The position numbers were made by a program, and so were the translations under genes. Below the pieces are notes generated by a model. The model worked only from the letters and a program-made list of their open reading frames with translations, was not told where the DNA came from and did not search any database. DNA of 64,000 nt from Kribbella aluminosa. GTDB lineage: Bacteria > Actinomycetota > Actinomycetes > Propionibacteriales > Kribbellaceae. Below are positions 16,783 to 27,306 of the stretch, piece by piece. The stretch is taken from assembly GCF_017876295.1 (NCBI RefSeq), contig NZ_JAGINT010000002.1, positions 1,674,001 through 1,738,000 of the forward strand, given 5' to 3'. The stretch's first letter is position 1, and each line of letters opens with the position of its first letter.

Positions 16783-18182
16783 GACCGAGCACAGGGTGGT
16801 TCGAACCCACCGAGACAGACCGGCGAACCAGGCGAGCCAATCGTCGCGCGAGCCGAGCGCCGCAGCGCCGTACGACGCCTGCCAAGCCGACACAGCATCC
16901 GGCAGAGCAGATCCCAGCTGAGAACGCCCGTCTGCGTCGAAGGCTCCCACTACTCGTCGACAATCATCGCGCGACCACGAGGATCCTTCGGATCGCCTAC
17001 CCGTTCCTCGCCGAAGGAGGACTGGGTGCCAACGGCACCTACATCGGCAACGACGTCTTCAGCGGCGGATCGTTCGTCTACGACCCGTGGGAGCTCTACC
17101 AGTCTCGTGTCATCACCAATCCCAACGTGCTTCTGGCGGGGGTCATCGGGAGTGGCAAGTCGTCAACGGCCAAGGCTTTGATCACCCGATCCATCGCGCT
17201 CGGCCATCGAGCCTATGTGCCATGCGACCCGAAGGGGGAGTGGACCGCTGTTGCAGAGTCCGTCGGGGGATCGGTCATCAAGCTCGGGCCGGGGCTGTCG
17301 ACGAGGCTGAACCCCCTGGATGCCGGAAGCCGTCCGGGTGGAGTTGCAGACGAGGACTGGGATCGAATCGTTCGGTCGCGTAGACGCGCCTTGTTGGGCA
17401 CGCTGGCCGAGTCCACGCTCGGTCGGCCACTGTCCGCGGTAGAGCACACCGCGCTCGATCTGGCCGTCGACCGAGCGTCCCGAATTCCGGTGCCGACGAT
17501 CCCCGATGTTGTAGAGGCATTGTTCGCGCCCGAGTTGGATGCCGGCACGTCAGAGGCTGACAGCCGAGAGCTTGCACACGCGATCCGGCGGCTTGTGCAT
17601 GGGGATCTCGCGGGTATGTTCGACGGCCCGTCGACAACGCGGTTCGACCCGTCGCTCCCGATGGTGACGCTCGACTCGTCCTGGATCGGTGCCGGTGGCA
17701 ATGATCAGGCGCTGCGCCTGACGCTCGCATGTGCCTCGTCGTGGCTGGAGGCGGCGGTCACCGACCCTGCTGGGGGGAAGCGCTTCATCGTGTACGACGA
17801 AGGGTGGCGTGTCATGCGCGATCCTGCCCTGCTGCGTCGCATGCAGGAGCAGTGGAAACTCTCGCGTGCGTGGGGTGTCTCCAACATCCTGATCGTCCAC
17901 CGTCTATCTGACCTAGCCGCAGTAGGCGATCTGGGGTCGGAAGCCAGAGCTCTCGCGGAAGGCCTGCTGGCTGACTGCTCCACTCGGGTCATGTTGCGGC
18001 AGGAGCCGGACCAGCTCGCTCGTACGGCGACCCTCCTCGGACTCACAGACGTCGAGATGTCCACCATCGCGAAGCTCCCGAAGGGGCGTGCGTTGTGGCG
18101 ACTCCCGAGCCGATCGTTCGTCGTACAACTCGTTCGGCACGCACGCGAAGCGCAGCTATTCGACACCGACGGAAGGATGTGA
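16779..18182 (+). CDS. VirB4-like T4SS ATPase
   Basis: 467 aa. After an Arg-rich N-terminal 50 residues comes the nucleotide-binding core with Walker A GVIGSGKSSTAK (about residues 121-132) and Walker B KRFIVYDEGWRVM. The segment GHRAYVPCDPKGEWTAVAES is the usual VirB4/TraC strand-helix element after Walker A, and LRRMQEQWKLSRAWGVSNIL is also family-like. VirB4 ATPases energise assembly and substrate passage through the T4SS. It overlaps SCO6880 upstream, and the coupling-protein gene begins one base after its stop. Compared with typical VirB4 (about 800 aa) the N-terminal half is missing because it resides in the SCO6880 protein. Confidence 0.9.
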   Translation: MRPSTGWFEPTETDRRTRRANRRASRAPQRRTTPAKPTQHPAEQIPAENARLRRRLPLLVDNHRATTRILRIAYPFLAEGGLGANGTYIGNDVFSGGSFVYDPWELYQSRVITNPNVLLAGVIGSGKSSTAKALITRSIALGHRAYVPCDPKGEWTAVAESVGGSVIKLGPGLSTRLNPLDAGSRPGGVADEDWDRIVRSRRRALLGTLAESTLGRPLSAVEHTALDLAVDRASRIPVPTIPDVVEALFAPELDAGTSEADSRELAHAIRRLVHGDLAGMFDGPSTTRFDPSLPMVTLDSSWIGAGGNDQALRLTLACASSWLEAAVTDPAGGKRFIVYDEGWRVMRDPALLRRMQEQWKLSRAWGVSNILIVHRLSDLAAVGDLGSEARALAEGLLADCSTRVMLRQEPDQLARTATLLGLTDVEMSTIAKLPKGRALWRLPSRSFVVQLVRHAREAQLFDTDGRM

Positions 18183-18183
18183 C

Positions 18184-19956
18184 ATGGACACCGGTGGACG
18201 GTCTCCCAGAGATCTGTCGGACATGGTGATCGTCGGCGGGGTGCTACTGCTGTGCAGTGCCGGCATCCTCTACCTCGCTGGTGGACTCAGCAGCCTCCTT
18301 ACGACGCACGAGTGGATACGCACTCCCTGGATCGGTGCAATGAAGGTCGTTGCCGAGCCCAATGACCCGGCGCGAGCGTTCGGACTGCCTGCACACGCAT
18401 TCCCTGCCGGGCTCTATTGGATCGTCCTTGCCGTGCTACTGATGATCCCGATCGGAGGTGGGGCTGTCGTCCACTACGCGTGGGCGAGACGACAAGCTGG
18501 TGGAGCGCGTCGAGCCAAGTCGGTAGCCAAGCGTCCTGGGCTCGCGACGGCCGCGGACGTCGAGGCGGCTGTCGGGCGGCGGCAGGTACTGCGCCGCGGC
18601 CGGTCCGCGCGCCCTGCAGCACGGCGGCCGGAACCGTCAGACGTCGGACGGTACCTGGGACGATCGCACGGGCGCGAATGCTGGGCATCCGTCGAGGACT
18701 CCGAGATCGCACTCGGACCGCCGCGCTCCGGCAAAGGTCTCCACCAGATCATCGGCGCCATCATCGACGCACCCGGTGCAGTCGTCACAACGTCCACCCG
18801 TCCGGACAATCTTGTCGCCACGGTCGAACTACGGCGAACTCGTGGACCCGTCGCGATCTTCGATCCGCAAGGCCTCGGGCAGGTCGACGGCATCCGCTGG
18901 TCGCCGGTCCGTGGCTGCGAGAACCCGACCACAGCCATCGTCCGTGCCAGCGGACTGGCAGCCGGCGCAGGATTCACCAAGGGCGGCGTGTCCGACGGCG
19001 CGTTCTGGCATGGACAAACGGAAATGGCCCTGCGCGGGCTCCTGCACGCGGCGGCGATCGACGGTGCCGGTGTAGCGCAGCTCTACCGCTGGAGCCTCGA
19101 GCCGGCCTCAGCCATTGAGGCGGTCACCATCCTCAACCGGTCGATCGATGCCGCCGAAGGCTGGGGCGACACCCTTGACGGAATCGTCCGGATGGACGGT
19201 CGAACCCGAGACGCCGTCTGGGCAGGCGTGCGTTCCGCACTCTCCGCGCTTGCCGATCCCGCCGTACGCAAGTCGTTCGATCCGGCCGAGGGCGAAGGTC
19301 TCGATCCCAAGACGTTCCTCGCCAACCGGGGCACTATCTATCTCCTCGGAACCGGCATCGGCGCGAGCGCCACGTCCGCGTTCATTGCGGCTCTTCTGGA
19401 AGACATCACCGAGACCGCACGCCAGCTTGCGGCCGGCAATCCGGGCGGTCGCCTCGAGCCGCCTCTGGCCATGATCCTCGACGAGATCGCGAACCTGTGC
19501 GCCGTACCGTCCTTGCCGTCTCTGATGGCCGACGGCGGCGGCTCCGGAATCTCGACCCTCGTCGTCATCCAGTCTCTGGCCCAGGCACGAGACAAATGGG
19601 GTGAGCAGGCAGCCGCCGCAATGTGGGACGCCGCGACGCTCCGCCTCATCCTTGGCGGTTCCGCTCAACCGCGGGACCTACAGGACCTCGCCGCGGTCTG
19701 CGGCGACCGTGACGAAGAGGTCCGCAACTGGAGCCGCGGGCCTGACGGCAAGCGCACTATCTCCACCAGTACACGTCGCATCCCGATCCTCCCACCCGAT
19801 GTGATCCGAACCCTCCCACTCGGCACCGGCATCCTCCTCGCCCGCACCGCCCCACCAATCCTCCTGAACATGACCCCATGGCCAGCCCGCCCCGACGCAG
19901 ACCAGATCCACGCCAGCATCGCGCAATCGACCCGCCGCAGAAGGCAACCCGAATGA
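18184..19956 (+). CDS. TraG/VirD4-type coupling protein
   Basis: 590 aa from the ATG at 18184. Two N-terminal transmembrane helices (about residues 14-34 and 76-98) are followed by a motor domain. Walker A is LGPPRSGKGLHQ (about residues 177-188). Walker B is LAMILDEIANL, then STLVVIQSLAQARDKWG, a conserved VirD4/TraG stretch. Coupling proteins bring the relaxase-DNA complex to the channel and pump DNA with ATP. Start choice: an earlier in-frame start would read back into the VirB4 gene and is less likely. It overlaps the following small gene by 4 bp. Confidence 0.92.
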   Translation: MDTGGRSPRDLSDMVIVGGVLLLCSAGILYLAGGLSSLLTTHEWIRTPWIGAMKVVAEPNDPARAFGLPAHAFPAGLYWIVLAVLLMIPIGGGAVVHYAWARRQAGGARRAKSVAKRPGLATAADVEAAVGRRQVLRRGRSARPAARRPEPSDVGRYLGRSHGRECWASVEDSEIALGPPRSGKGLHQIIGAIIDAPGAVVTTSTRPDNLVATVELRRTRGPVAIFDPQGLGQVDGIRWSPVRGCENPTTAIVRASGLAAGAGFTKGGVSDGAFWHGQTEMALRGLLHAAAIDGAGVAQLYRWSLEPASAIEAVTILNRSIDAAEGWGDTLDGIVRMDGRTRDAVWAGVRSALSALADPAVRKSFDPAEGEGLDPKTFLANRGTIYLLGTGIGASATSAFIAALLEDITETARQLAAGNPGGRLEPPLAMILDEIANLCAVPSLPSLMADGGGSGISTLVVIQSLAQARDKWGEQAAAAMWDAATLRLILGGSAQPRDLQDLAAVCGDRDEEVRNWSRGPDGKRTISTSTRRIPILPPDVIRTLPLGTGILLARTAPPILLNMTPWPARPDADQIHASIAQSTRRRRQPE

Positions 19957-20321
19957 CCCCACGCGACGACCTCCTCAAGTCCTTCGACCTCCCCACCAAC
20001 GATCCGTTCATCATCTGCTGGCGAGACCTCGACCCAGCCACCGCCACCGAGGAACTCGAGCGACTCGCCGCTTGGATCGAATGGCTGGCAGGCCGCTACA
20101 ACCTCGACCACAAAGTCATCCCACCCTGCTGGTCACACCACGGCGCCCTCACCGAAGAACTCTCCGCCCTCCGCACCCTCTGGGAAGCCTCCTACCTCGA
20201 AGACGCCGCCCCCTCCAGCCCACTCGCCTTCCACCGCGAACTAGACCTAGCGCTGCGCCGCCTCCGCGAATGGACCTCCCGCCTCGGCTGCTCCCGCACA
20301 GAACATCGGCCCGAGGCCTGA
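19953..20321 (+). CDS. DUF4913-like small protein at the end of the transfer operon
   Basis: 122 aa from the ATG overlapping the coupling-protein stop (ATGA). The pattern EELERLAAWIEWLAGRYNLD, then PPCWSHHGALTEELSALRTLW, matches DUF4913, a small helical family that accompanies TraG-like genes in actinobacterial mobile elements. No catalytic residues are evident; an accessory role in transfer is inferred from constant linkage. This is the last gene of the rightward operon. Confidence 0.8.
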   Translation: MTPRDDLLKSFDLPTNDPFIICWRDLDPATATEELERLAAWIEWLAGRYNLDHKVIPPCWSHHGALTEELSALRTLWEASYLEDAAPSSPLAFHRELDLALRRLREWTSRLGCSRTEHRPEA

Positions 20322-20799
20322 GTAGCAGATCCCGTCCGTACTCATCGCTCGCTGCTGCAGACGTCGACTGCGCCAAGCGCTCATCCACCACGAGTTCGAA
20401 CCAGGCCACCAGAGTGCGCTGCCGCATATTTCCGAGGCTAGACCTGAACCGGAGGATGCTCTGGCCGTCGACAGCATCCCGTCGGAACCTCAGCGACCGC
20501 GGGCCGTAAGCCAACCGGACCCAGGGACCAGAACCCACAATTCGGGCTCGGGAAGCAGGTCACGGGGTGGATGCGCCGGGCCGACTGCTGTCAAGGATTG
20601 CATTAATACCCAATGTATTTATGTCCGATGTAAATGGTCTCCGACATCGGAAGAATATCTATGGCGCAAGAATGATGCAGCTTGTTGCAATCGATGTAAC
20701 GTTCAAAGCATCTGCTGCGATGTAGCGGTCACTGGCCCAGCCCGATGACCCGCCTAGTTGTCGGTGCCTGTCCCCGGGCCGGCGTTAGGTGGGTTTGTC
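20322..20799 (+). promoter_or_regulatory. Intergenic leader of the first RHS gene, AT-richer than its surroundings
   Basis: About 480 bp without a convincing gene. From about 20590 to 20720 it is clearly AT-richer than the rest (TTAATACCCAATG, AATATCTATGG) and contains three GATGTA motifs (ATCGATGTAACG, GCGATGTAGCGG and an earlier one near 20625). The last 130 bp, including GATGTAGC and TGACCCGCCTAGT, are similar to the region before the second RHS gene (40800-40949), indicating a shared promoter/leader. No sigma site can be fixed by eye. Confidence 0.5.
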
Positions 20800-23700
20800 A
20801 TGCCTGGTTCTCGGCGTGCCCGAATGCGGTGGCTGTCGCGTGCTGTTGCGGCTGTGGTGTCGTTCTCGTTGCTGGCGACTGCCTTAGAGGCGCATGAGCC
20901 TGCGGTTGCGGCTCCTGCGGCGAATCCGAAGCCGCCGGTGGCGAAGGTGGATTCGCGGCCGGACCTGGTGTCGGCGGTGATATCGGCGCGATCCCAGGGC
21001 TCGAAGGTCGAAGTCGAGTCCATGCGCTCGGAGACCTCGACGACGTGGGCGAATCCGGACGGCACGATGACCACCGAGGCGCATGCCGCGCCGGTCCGGT
21101 TCAAGGACGCCAAGGGCGGATGGCAATCGATTGATCTGACGTTGGCGAAGGGGGCCGACGGGATGGTCGCGCCGCGAGGCCACGGCTACGGTCTGCAGCT
21201 GGGGAAGCGGAACGCGGCAGTCGGTGGTGTGTTCGCGTCGGCGACCGCGGGCACGGGCCGCCAGGTGGAGTGGATGGCGCCGTGGAAGCTGCCCGAGCCG
21301 AGCGTCGACGGGACACAGGCGACGTATGCCGAGGTGCAGCCGGGCGTTGATCTGAAGCTGGACGCGCGCCGTACCGGGTTTGAGACTGACCTGGTGGTCA
21401 AGGAACGGCCGGCGGCGGCGCCGGTGTGGCGGATTCCGTTGCGTACCAAGGGTTTGACGGCCCGGCAGAACGCCGACGGCGCGATCGAGTTCGTGGACGC
21501 GAGGAACGTGGTGCGGTCGCGGATCCCGGTGGGACAGATGTGGGACGCGGTCCTGGACGAGCACACGCAGATGCCGGTGAACAACGTGCCGGTGAAGATG
21601 TCGGTGGAGCAGGCTTCGGCGGGGAAGGCGACGCTGGTGATCGCGCCGGACGCGGCCTGGCTGATGGATCCGGCGCGGGTGTTCCCGGTGACGGTGGACC
21701 CGACGTACGCGGTGTCGACGACGCTGCCGAGTTTCGACACGTGGGTGCAGTCCGCCTACCCCGATGACCTGTCGGGGACGATTGATCTGCGGGTCGGGAT
21801 GAACGGGACGAAGACGGAGCGGACGTTCATGAATTTCGCGACCGCCCTGTTCAAGGGCAAGGACGTGGTGTCGTCGTTCCTGTCGGTGTGGCAGTACGGC
21901 GGCGTCTCCTGTACGCCGACGGTCGTCAACGTGCGGGCGGTGCAGCCGGTGTCGACGGCCACCCGCTGGTCCAACCAGCCCACGCTGGGGTCGGTGTACG
22001 GGTCGCTGAACGCCACCAAGGGATTCTCGTCGGCGTGCCCAGGTGGGCGGATCGAGATCCCGATGACCAGCCTCGCTCAGGCGTGGTCGAACGCCGCGTA
22101 CGACACCGGTGGTTTGGCTTTGGTGGCGGCGAACGAGGCCGATGTGAACTCGTGGAAGCGGTTCTACGCCTCGGGCGGGCCGGCGGATCCGTACATCTCG
22201 TTCACCTGGAACCGGACCCCGAACGCACCGGCGTCGGTGGAGACGACCGAAGCGGCGGCGTTCGCTGCGCCGGGCGATTCGACGTCGTACATGTACTCGG
22301 GGAGTCTGCGGCCGTGGGTGCGGACGAAGGCGACCGACCCGGACGGCAACACGGTCAAGTACGTATTCGAGTTCATGACCGGCTCGAACACGGTCGTGGG
22401 CACGTGTACGTCGTCGGTGTACGCGTCCGGTACGACGGCGGGCTGCCGCCCGTTGAGTGATCTGCCGGACAACACCCAGTTGTACATCCGTGCGAAGGCG
22501 AACGACGGCCGCGTCGACGGCCCTTGGACGAGCTACCAGACACGGCTGCGCACCGGTGCGGCGCCGCCGGCGACACCGAAGGTGGTGTGCCCGGCGCCGT
22601 ATGACGTGAACAACACCTGGACCGACGCGACCCCGACAGCGGATGTGAAATGCACGGTGACTGCGATGGGGACTGGGTACAGCGCGCCGGGTTACCTGTG
22701 GATGTTCATCGACGGCAAACGTCCGCCGTCGAACGATGTCAGCGGCGCGGTCAAGGTCACGCCCTCGAGTGACCCCGCGGTGGCGAAGTACGAGGTGACG
22801 TTCAAGGCCGGCGACAAGGGCCTGCACACCATCGTCGCCGAGGCGCAGACGCCGGGCGGCAACTACTCCTCGACGGCGACCCAGCGCCTCGGCTGGGGCA
22901 GCGCCTCCATGTCCTCGCCGCCGGCCGACCAGCGGATCACGACCGCGGACACGATCCCGATCGTCGCCGCCGGGCCGCCGAAGGGCAGTGCGCCGTCGGT
23001 GTCGGCGAAGATCAAGTGGCGGGTGTCCGGGTACGGCGGCGCGGACGACCTGGTCGGCTGGAACGACGGGGCCGATCTTCCCGTGGTCGATAACGGGACC
23101 GGTGGGGTCCTGGTGAACACGACCTGGGACACCAACAACGCCAAGGTAGACGCCTTCCTGGATTCCGACCCTGATGCCGAGGGCATCCAGCCCACGACGC
23201 TGAACCAGCGGGTGCCGGTCAAGCTCGACGTGCAGGTCTGCTTCACCTACAACCAGACCGTGCAATGCACCTGGTCGGAATCACCAGGCACGACGATCCA
23301 GCGGCTGCCGCACGCGTTTGGTGACGGGTACCCCACCGCCGAGGCCGGTCCCGGCCAGGTCGCGCTGTCCACGGGCGAGCTCAACGTCTCCGCCACGGAC
23401 ATCTCGGTCCCGGGCTACACCGGTGACCTGACCATCTCCCGGTCGCACATGACCTACGAGACACCCCGGACCCCGGTCTACAACGTGTTCGGCGACGGCT
23501 GGAGCACCCAGTTCGACGGTGCCGAATCCGGTGCCGCCGGCAAACAGGTCATCGACTCCACCCGCCTCGACGGAACCATCGTCTTGATGGACGGCGACGG
23601 CACGACCCTCATCTACCAGGCGCCTAACGGTCAGCGGCGCACAACCGCCGCGTTTACCACCGGTGACTGGGTCCCGGTCGACGACGACACGACGCAGGAC

Positions 23701-26700
23701 GGTTCTCGGCTGACCGTGACGGGCTCGGGTGCGTCGACGGTCCTGTCTTACACCGAAGACGACGGCACCGTGACGACCTGGAGCCTGCTCACCGCACCTG
23801 CCGTGGGCAAGGACGCGGAATTCCGGCCAGCTGGGATCTCCGAGCCCGGGGTCGCGGGCAAGACCACGTTCTCCTACGACGGCACCGGCCGGGTCGTGCG
23901 CATCATCGCGCCCGCGCCGCCTGACGTGATGTGTGGCACCTACGACCCGAACAGCCCGCTGTCCGGGATGAACCCCGGCTGTCGCGCGCTGCGGTTCAGC
24001 TACACCACCATCGGCTCGACCAAGGTCCGGATCAGCCAGGCCTGGCTGGACATCTACAACCCCGACAAGACCGTCAGCGGCCAGCCGGCGCCGGGGATGG
24101 ATTCGATCCAGGTCGCCGCTTACACCTACGACCCGACCACGGCCATGCTGAGCAAGGTCACCGACCCGCGCTCGGGGTTGTCGACGGAGTACACCTACGA
24201 CGGCGCCAATCACCTGACTTCGATCAAGTCTGCCGGACAGGTCCCGTACCAGTTCATCTACATCACCGCCGACAACCGCCAGAAGCTCGACACCGTCACG
24301 CGTGCACGTCCCGCCGGCGACCCGACGGGCGGCACCGCGACGCTGGGCAAGTACGTGTACGACGCGCCGCTGTCCGGCGCCGGCCTGCCCGATCTGACCT
24401 CGTCGACGGTCGCGAAGTGGAACCAGAAGACCGTCCCCACACATGGGTACGCGGTCTTCGGACCCGACCATGTCCGGTCCGGTGCACCGACCGCTGACGA
24501 CTGGCAGTACGCCGACCTGCAGTACACCGACGCAGCCAACTACACCGTCAACACCGCCAAGTACGGCGCAGGGAACTGGCAATACACCGCCACCGACTAC
24601 AACGACCAAGGCAACCCAGTCCGTCAACTCGACGAACGAGCCCTGCGCGCGGTCATCGACACAGGCGCGGCCGCGGACCAACTCGCCACCACCACCGTCT
24701 ACAACCCCGACATCAAGAGCACAGCAGGCGACACCGTCCTCACCCCGGCCGGCACCCTGGTGACCGACACCTACGGACCCGCCCGCTGGGCCGCGCTGAA
24801 GAACGGGACGATCGCCTGGGTCCGGCCGCACACCCACACCGAATTCGACAAAAAGGCCCCGAACGGCGGGATCAACCCGGACACCTCGCTGCCGTACCGG
24901 TTGGCCACGACCGAGACATCGTGGGTCAATGACCCCGGTACCGGAGGCGACCTCGAGAAGACCGGTCAAACCCTGACCGACTACAACGCGCCCGTCCAAG
25001 GCGATGCGGACGGCTGGAGCCGCAGCCTGCCCGGCAAAACCATCACCGATGTCGACTTCTCCGGCGACCAAAGCACCGGCGACATCGTCAAACTCACCCG
25101 CTACGACGCCGAAGGCAGAGTCGTAGAAACTAGGCAGCCGGGCTCCACCGGCGCGGATGCCGGTACGACGAAGACCGTCTACTACACCGCCGCCGCGAAC
25201 ACCAACTTTCCGGACTGCGGCGTGAAGCCCGAATTGGCCGGTTTGGGCTGCACGACCTATCCAGCCGCCCAACCCGCATCTCCCTCGACGCTGCCGTCCA
25301 GCACTACCAAGGCCTTCACATACCTACTCGCACCAAAGGTTGTGGAGGAGAAGTCAGGCACCGTTGTACGTACCACTAGAACGACCTACCTGCCCGATGG
25401 ACGCACGAACTCGATCGCGGGTGCGACCGCGGGCCTGCCCGGGACGACACCCAACACCAAGAAGGCCGTCACCTACGACCCTGCGACCGGCCAAGCCACG
25501 AAGATCGAGGCACGCAACAGCGACGGCACTGTCGCCGGCGCCATCACCATCGGCTACGACGGCTGGGGCCGCCAGATCTCATACCAGCCGTCCGGTGAGA
25601 CCGCGACGAGCACCGTCTACAACGCAGCTGGCTTGGTCGCCGCGGTAGTTGACCCGAACGGCACTACGGCGTACACCTATGGCGGCACTGACGCCGTCGG
25701 CAGGACCGAACGTCGAAACGTCGTCACCAAAGCCGAGGTCACCACCGCTGGCTCCACCTGGACGTCCACAGGTGCGTATGACGTCGCCGGCGCACCGATC
25801 GTGCAGGAGCTGCCCGGAGGCGTCACGCAGTACAACGACATCAACGACGCCGGTGAGCCCATCGGGCTGCGCTACAACGGTCAGGTCACGACCATCAACC
25901 CCGATGGCACGACCACAGTCGACCCGAACGGAGCCTGGCTGTCCTGGTCGCTGCAGAACGACGTCACCGGCCGGGTCACCCACGAATGGACCCCAGACGG
26001 CAACGCGTTCACTGCGCCGACCGGCGGCGCCATCCCGTACGACCGCCGCTACACCTACGACAACGCCGGCCGCCTTACCCAGGTCAACGACCGCACCGCC
26101 GCTTCGTCCGGCGTCGATGTCACCGACCCCGCCCAGATCCCGGCGTGCGTCACCCGCACATACGGCTTCGACGCCAGCGACAACCGGCTGACCAAGTCCA
26201 CCGCCCCTGCCGCCGCGGACGGCTCGTGCAGCACCTCCGGCGCCGCCACGGTGACCCGCGCCTTTGATACCGCCGACCGACCAATCGCCGGAGCCAACGG
26301 CGCTGGCACCTACGCCTACGATGCTCTCGGCCGCACCACCACACTCCCCGCCTCAGACGCGCCACAACCGGCGGTCGCCAACATCACCCTCGCCTATTAC
26401 GACAACGACCTCGCTCGCGCCATCACCAACGCAGGTACTACCACGACCTTCAGCCTCGACGCGTTCGACCGGCGCTCCACCGAGACACTTACGGACTCCG
26501 GAAGCACGACCGAGACAGTCCGGCACTACACCGACACCTCCGATAACCCCACCTGGGTCACCGAGGGCTCCACGACCCTGCGCTACGCCAAGCTCATCGT
26601 CGACGAGCTCTCCCTCACCATCGACCAGAGTGGTGCAGCGGAGCTGAGGCTCTCCAACCCCCACGGCGACATCGTGACCACGGTCGACCTGCCGGCCGCC

Positions 26701-27306
26701 ACGAGCTCAGCGACGACGATCAACGGCTGGACCAACTACGACGAGTACGGCGAGCACACGAACGGCGGCGCGTCGTCCGAGCCCGTGGCATACGGTTGGA
26801 TCGGCATAAAGCAGCGCGAAGCCTCAACGGGATCACTGATCCTGATGGGCAAGCGGATCTACAACCCGGCAACAGGTCTCTTCACCTCCGACGACCCGAT
26901 CCCAGGTGGTAATGCGAACCGATACGCCTATCCAGCGGATCCCGTAAATCAGGTGGACCTGACAGGCTGTTGCAAGGAAGGCCGCATCATTGAGCAATGG
27001 TGGCTGGAACACTGGGAGGCCGGCCCCTGGCGGACGGTGGTCTCCGTGGGGGGCAAGATTTCCTGGGCAATGATTGGCGTCCAGGGACTAAAGGCAGATT
27101 TAGGTGCGATATTCTATAATATCGATGGCCTCATGATGCAGATGCGATTCCGAGTCTGGCCGTCCGTAATCTGTCGAAGAAATAATTGGGTCTTTTACGG
27201 GAAGAACGTCTATCTTGGGTATGTGCAAGCTCGATTCAAGGTTCATTACAACCTACTATGGATCCATCGCTGGAGTGGCTCTTCGCGATGGTATAGGTGG
27301 ACCTAG
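20800..27306 (+). CDS. Secreted RHS/YD-repeat polymorphic toxin protein, first copy
   Basis: 2168 aa from the ATG at 20800, seven bases after AGGTGGG. The N-terminus (MPGSRRARMRWLSR, then a hydrophobic helix, then AAPAANP) is a secretion signal. Next is an N-terminal region shared with the second RHS gene (SRPDLVSAVISARSQG, TTWANPDGTMTTE), fibronectin-like and DNRLRE-type segments to about residue 830, then an RHS shell with dozens of YD repeats (YDGTGRVVRI, YTYDNAGRLTQV). The conserved pre-tip motif YNPATGLFTSDDPIPGGNAN precedes VNQVDLTG. The variable tip (about nt 26968-27303, 112 aa) is Trp/Tyr-rich, has lower GC and is unlike the other tips; I recognise no toxin family. RHS proteins encapsulate such C-terminal toxins and deliver them to neighbouring cells. 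A candidate immunity gene overlaps the stop. Confidence 0.93.
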   Translation: MPGSRRARMRWLSRAVAAVVSFSLLATALEAHEPAVAAPAANPKPPVAKVDSRPDLVSAVISARSQGSKVEVESMRSETSTTWANPDGTMTTEAHAAPVRFKDAKGGWQSIDLTLAKGADGMVAPRGHGYGLQLGKRNAAVGGVFASATAGTGRQVEWMAPWKLPEPSVDGTQATYAEVQPGVDLKLDARRTGFETDLVVKERPAAAPVWRIPLRTKGLTARQNADGAIEFVDARNVVRSRIPVGQMWDAVLDEHTQMPVNNVPVKMSVEQASAGKATLVIAPDAAWLMDPARVFPVTVDPTYAVSTTLPSFDTWVQSAYPDDLSGTIDLRVGMNGTKTERTFMNFATALFKGKDVVSSFLSVWQYGGVSCTPTVVNVRAVQPVSTATRWSNQPTLGSVYGSLNATKGFSSACPGGRIEIPMTSLAQAWSNAAYDTGGLALVAANEADVNSWKRFYASGGPADPYISFTWNRTPNAPASVETTEAAAFAAPGDSTSYMYSGSLRPWVRTKATDPDGNTVKYVFEFMTGSNTVVGTCTSSVYASGTTAGCRPLSDLPDNTQLYIRAKANDGRVDGPWTSYQTRLRTGAAPPATPKVVCPAPYDVNNTWTDATPTADVKCTVTAMGTGYSAPGYLWMFIDGKRPPSNDVSGAVKVTPSSDPAVAKYEVTFKAGDKGLHTIVAEAQTPGGNYSSTATQRLGWGSASMSSPPADQRITTADTIPIVAAGPPKGSAPSVSAKIKWRVSGYGGADDLVGWNDGADLPVVDNGTGGVLVNTTWDTNNAKVDAFLDSDPDAEGIQPTTLNQRVPVKLDVQVCFTYNQTVQCTWSESPGTTIQRLPHAFGDGYPTAEAGPGQVALSTGELNVSATDISVPGYTGDLTISRSHMTYETPRTPVYNVFGDGWSTQFDGAESGAAGKQVIDSTRLDGTIVLMDGDGTTLIYQAPNGQRRTTAAFTTGDWVPVDDDTTQDGSRLTVTGSGASTVLSYTEDDGTVTTWSLLTAPAVGKDAEFRPAGISEPGVAGKTTFSYDGTGRVVRIIAPAPPDVMCGTYDPNSPLSGMNPGCRALRFSYTTIGSTKVRISQAWLDIYNPDKTVSGQPAPGMDSIQVAAYTYDPTTAMLSKVTDPRSGLSTEYTYDGANHLTSIKSAGQVPYQFIYITADNRQKLDTVTRARPAGDPTGGTATLGKYVYDAPLSGAGLPDLTSSTVAKWNQKTVPTHGYAVFGPDHVRSGAPTADDWQYADLQYTDAANYTVNTAKYGAGNWQYTATDYNDQGNPVRQLDERALRAVIDTGAAADQLATTTVYNPDIKSTAGDTVLTPAGTLVTDTYGPARWAALKNGTIAWVRPHTHTEFDKKAPNGGINPDTSLPYRLATTETSWVNDPGTGGDLEKTGQTLTDYNAPVQGDADGWSRSLPGKTITDVDFSGDQSTGDIVKLTRYDAEGRVVETRQPGSTGADAGTTKTVYYTAAANTNFPDCGVKPELAGLGCTTYPAAQPASPSTLPSSTTKAFTYLLAPKVVEEKSGTVVRTTRTTYLPDGRTNSIAGATAGLPGTTPNTKKAVTYDPATGQATKIEARNSDGTVAGAITIGYDGWGRQISYQPSGETATSTVYNAAGLVAAVVDPNGTTAYTYGGTDAVGRTERRNVVTKAEVTTAGSTWTSTGAYDVAGAPIVQELPGGVTQYNDINDAGEPIGLRYNGQVTTINPDGTTTVDPNGAWLSWSLQNDVTGRVTHEWTPDGNAFTAPTGGAIPYDRRYTYDNAGRLTQVNDRTAASSGVDVTDPAQIPACVTRTYGFDASDNRLTKSTAPAAADGSCSTSGAATVTRAFDTADRPIAGANGAGTYAYDALGRTTTLPASDAPQPAVANITLAYYDNDLARAITNAGTTTTFSLDAFDRRSTETLTDSGSTTETVRHYTDTSDNPTWVTEGSTTLRYAKLIVDELSLTIDQSGAAELRLSNPHGDIVTTVDLPAATSSATTINGWTNYDEYGEHTNGGASSEPVAYGWIGIKQREASTGSLILMGKRIYNPATGLFTSDDPIPGGNANRYAYPADPVNQVDLTGCCKEGRIIEQWWLEHWEAGPWRTVVSVGGKISWAMIGVQGLKADLGAIFYNIDGLMMQMRFRVWPSVICRRNNWVFYGKNVYLGYVQARFKVHYNLLWIHRWSGSSRWYRWT

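Noticed and set aside
20530..20558. Possible inverted fifth copy of the 29-bp motif (CAGAACCC ... TTCGGG)
   Set aside because: Matches only with a gap of several bases and lacks the GACTCC end; below the similarity of the four accepted copies.
20884..25272. Two very long minus-strand open frames (793 and 663 codons) inside the first RHS gene
   Set aside because: They are Arg/His/Gly/Val-rich mirror frames of high-GC RHS coding sequence, with no ribosome sites or family motifs.
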